A stretch of 64,000 nucleotides of DNA from Ceratotherium simum simum (lineage: Eukaryota > Chordata > Mammalia > Perissodactyla > Rhinocerotidae). A program made the position numbers and the translations under genes. Positions 61,331 through 64,000 of this stretch are shown in pieces (position 1 is the first letter of the stretch; every line of letters starts with the position of its first letter). Location: positions 7,255,310 through 7,319,309 of the forward strand of contig NW_004454171.1 of assembly GCF_000283155.1 (NCBI RefSeq), in the 5' to 3' direction. The notes under the pieces were generated by a model. The model worked only from the letters and a program-made list of their open reading frames with translations. It searched no databases and was not told the DNA's origin.

Positions 61331-62984
61331 CTGTAACGCTAACTTGACGTTATTTTCATTGTACCGCAATGCTATTAATGCACCACTATTTACATAATTG
61401 ACATTTGGAACAGAATAGCTAATATTTAATTACTTTAACCCCTTCAAATAAGGGACAGAATGAAATGCCTAAATATTGTCAATTTTATTAATTTTGTTAC
61501 CTTTCTTATCTCCTAAAAGTATATTCTTAAACTATAATCAAATTCAGAAACAACTATTAAGCCTCACATTACCTGCTCATTAAATCACCATATTATTCAG
61601 CATCTACTATGTGCAAGGACAACGAGTATCAGACCAATAAGTGTGTGTAAATAGTCAGATCACTCTGTTTGAACCAGATTTTCAATTGATGTCAATCCCC
61701 TTAAGGAACTGTGGGAAAAAACATTTAGAAAATCTATTAGAAAACAGAACTCATCTTAAATGCCTGCAGCATATCATGTATCACAATCAGTTCCTGGCTC
61801 TCTGTCCTGCTACCCTCTCATCCTAACCCTTTCCTTCCCCCACAATAAGATTCTGATTCAATAGTTTAGAAGAGAAAGCTGTAATATTTCACCTACCATC
61901 CCACCTAATGAAAAAACTTAAAAGTTCTGTAATCCTTGTTTCCCCCTTTAGGGTCAAATCCCATTAAAACACACATATCCATACACCCTAATTGTTTCAA
62001 ACTATCCTTTTCAAAAACACCATTTAAAAGTGAACTTTTCATTTCTAGTTAAATTTTTGCCAAAAGAAAACCTATAAAAGTGCATTTTAGATAAACACAA
62101 AATCAAAACAAAACAGTCAAATTCACAGGAATGACAAACATCAAAATCAGGACAATTCTGGGAAAGGGGCAGGGGTGAGGGTGGGGTGTCCAGAGGATAA
62201 TGTGACTGAGAAAGGGCAGGACACAAGGGTCTCCCTTTATCTGTAATGTTTTATTTTTTAAATTAAGTGGGGAGTACACAGCTCTGGAGAGCTACAGCAG
62301 ATCACCTTGCATTACCCTTCTTTAACTTTGACATCTATCGTTTCATATTAACAGTATATAAACCAAAATATTTTGAAAAGTGCTTTTCAAAACCTATAAA
62401 AAAGAAACTCTTTCCAAAATGAAATCTTACCCAGAACGGATATATAAAACAGATAAGAGTAGACAACTGGTCTCTCTTCTCTTGCTCCTAAAAGTGACCT
62501 GCAAGATACTTTTGCTCAACACCCATGGCACCAAAGGCTGCATTTTGAAAACATTAAGGAGACCCATTTAGCAACTTTAAGTTTCAAATAAACATTCCCA
62601 TGTTAACTTAAAAAATGGTGCCACAGTGATCTCTCCAGCTATAATTAAGTAAACGGCAGATAATAATCAGTATATACCCTATAACAGTAATAAGCTGCCT
62701 TCTTATTATCAATGAACTGTTAATGCTCCAATCTAAGGCCAACCCTTTAATTTGTACACTAAATCTCAACATTACTCCAGCAATTGTCCCTCCCCAATTT
62801 TTTCCTCTACTAGATCAGTCCTATTAGCATATCAATATGCTTCAGTGGCTCCCATCTTTAAAAAAAAAGAAAAAGGAACCCTTTTTCCTTTAACCCATAT
62901 CCTACTCCAGCCACAGTTTTGTTCTCTATTCTCCTTTTATTAGCAAAACTTCTCTATAAAGAGTTAAGTCAGTCTTCATCTCCT

Positions 62985-63840
62985 ACTCTCTTAAACCCAC
63001 TCCAATCAGGTCTTCATTCCCCCTGGGTCCACTGAAACTGCTCTCAACAAGGTCAACGTGCTCTAGGTCGCCAATTCTCAGTTCTCACATTATCCAACCT
63101 ACTAGCAGACCTCGACACAAGTGATCATACACATTCCAAGTAAACATTTTCTCCACTTGGCTTCCAGGAGATACTCTCTGTAGGTTCCTTCTTCTCCACT
63201 GGCTGCCCTTTCTCAATCTCCTTTGCTAGTTCCTCCTCAAGTTTCTGATTCCTAAAGATCATAGTACCACAGGATCAATGTGCAGCTATCCTTTTCTTTT
63301 CCCTGTCTATAGCAGGGGTAGGTAAACTTTCTGCTGGTCAAATCAGACCACATCCATTCCTTTACACAACGTCTATGGCTGCATTTACACTATATCGGTA
63401 GAGCTGAGTTATTTACAAGAGACTACGACTGCAAAGACGAAAATATTTACTATCTAGCCCTTTACAGAAACTCTGCAGACCCCTGGTCTTGACTCATTTT
63501 CTATAGAGTCTGGGTGAAATCTAGTCTCATTGTTTTAAGTTCACTCTATATAATGATGACTCTAGCCTGATCTCTTCCTTAAACTTCAGACTCAGCCATC
63601 CGCCTACTCCACATCTCCACTGGGTGCCTAAACAGGATTCTCAGATGTAAGACAACCCAACAACACAAAACTCCTGATTCTCCCCACACCCCAAACCTTC
63701 TGTTCTATAGTCTTCTCCATCTCAATAAATGACAATTCCAGCTTACAAGTAGTTAGGTTAAAAGTCTTGGAGTCATTCTTAATTTCCAGTTCATCAGCTG
63801 TTTCTTTCAAAATACATCCAGAATCACACCACTTCTACAT
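62985..63840 (+). mobile_element. L2 reverse-transcriptase region remnant, split by a DNA transposon
   Basis: ccactgaaactgctctcaac, gacctcgacacaagtgatca and cttctccactggctgcccttt match the L2 reverse-transcriptase region as I remember it. The element resumes after the insertion at 63312-63486 (caccacttctacattcc region to about 63840). Frames are broken. Confidence 0.65.
63312..63486 (+). mobile_element. hAT-like DNA transposon inside the L2
   Basis: gcaggggtaggtaaactttc at the left and aaactctgcagacccctgg at the right, with tctatggctgcatttacac and aaaatatttactatctagcc between. Same family and orientation as 47725-47916. Confidence 0.8.
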
Positions 63841-63902
63841 TCCAAGAAGTCAGTAAGGACAAGAATATCCTGTTTGCAAGGACTAAAGAAACTGGACTTG
63901 CT

Positions 63903-64000
63903 GATGACCGAATCGCTAACCAATCAATGAAGTACCAGTCTAGCCTTTTGCCTGGTGACTGAATCTCAAGCCAATCTATGAAGTACAAACTTAGCCTTAG
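63903..64000. repeat. 51-bp imperfect tandem repeat at the window edge
   Basis: gatgaccgaatcgctaacca at 63903 recurs as ggtgactgaatctcaagcca at 63954, and both units continue caat(c)atgaagtac...tagcctt. It may belong to a long terminal repeat or other repeat running past the edge. I cannot identify it. Confidence 0.7.

Larger units (their letters stand above)
44490..64000. other. WAC: WAC intron 3, partial (at least 19.5 kb)
   Basis: I searched this stretch for WAC exon 3 and found none, so the intron extends past the edge. It is filled with L1 3' ends, L2, MIR, hAT-like elements, six ERE SINEs and microsatellites, each listed separately. Roughly 44490-47100, 49740-50330 and 60600-61160 show no named feature. 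Open frames in it match repeats or show no recognisable similarity. Confidence 0.75.

Noticed and set aside
44490..64000. WAC exon 3
   Set aside because: Searched for the expected protein stretch before Gly93. No matching open segment with proper splice sites was found, so it lies beyond the window.
1..64000. CRISPR array, phage-like module or bacterial operon
   Set aside because: The window has spliced mammalian exons and mammalian transposons throughout. No regularly spaced repeats with unique spacers were seen.
63903..64000. Endogenous retrovirus LTR
   Set aside because: No TG...CA ends, primer-binding site or retroviral coding sequence is visible. Only a short tandem repeat is supported.

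Overview
The window is mammalian nuclear DNA, almost certainly from a perissodactyl (horse, rhinoceros or tapir). It carries about sixteen copies of the equine-type tRNA-Ser-derived SINEs (ERE1/ERE2 type, 5' end like ggggccggcccggtgg or ggccggccccatggctta). I recognise this SINE family from memory and cannot separate horse from rhinoceros by eye. The remaining DNA is AT-rich, intron-rich and repeat-dense, as in mammals.

There is one protein-coding gene, WAC (WW domain-containing adaptor with coiled-coil), on the minus strand. Eleven coding exons (numbered 4 to 14 by counting back from the stop and assuming the usual 14-exon structure) lie between 44489 and 11091. All ten introns between them have GT-AG ends and the reading frame stays open throughout. 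Together they encode about 555 residues, numbered here 93-647 on the assumption of a 647-residue protein. Upstream exons 1-3 and the promoter lie beyond base 64000. The 3'UTR runs from 11090 to a poly(A) signal at 7991-7996, about 3.1 kb. Exon 5 encodes the WW domain, exons 6-12 a Ser/Pro/Thr-rich linker, and exons 13-14 the C-terminal coiled coil.

Layout: 1-3955 is the 5' part of an inactivated LINE-1 on the minus strand (5'UTR, broken ORF1, start of ORF2 with the endonuclease region), with two SINEs inserted. 3956-7970 is intergenic with one SINE at 4306, one just past the WAC poly(A) site at 7639, and old repeats. 7972-11090 is the WAC 3'UTR. 11091-44489 holds exons and introns 4-13. 44490-64000 is part of intron 3, rich in L1 3' ends, L2, MIR, hAT-like DNA elements and SINEs.

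I found no CRISPR array, operon, RNA gene outside the SINEs, viral gene or novel multigene system. The points most worth checking are a NAGNAG acceptor at exon 12, three consecutive frame-neutral exons (7-9), several possible poly(A) signals and two Pumilio-type sites in the 3'UTR, nested transposon insertions with clear target-site duplications, and several short two-copy tandem duplications.
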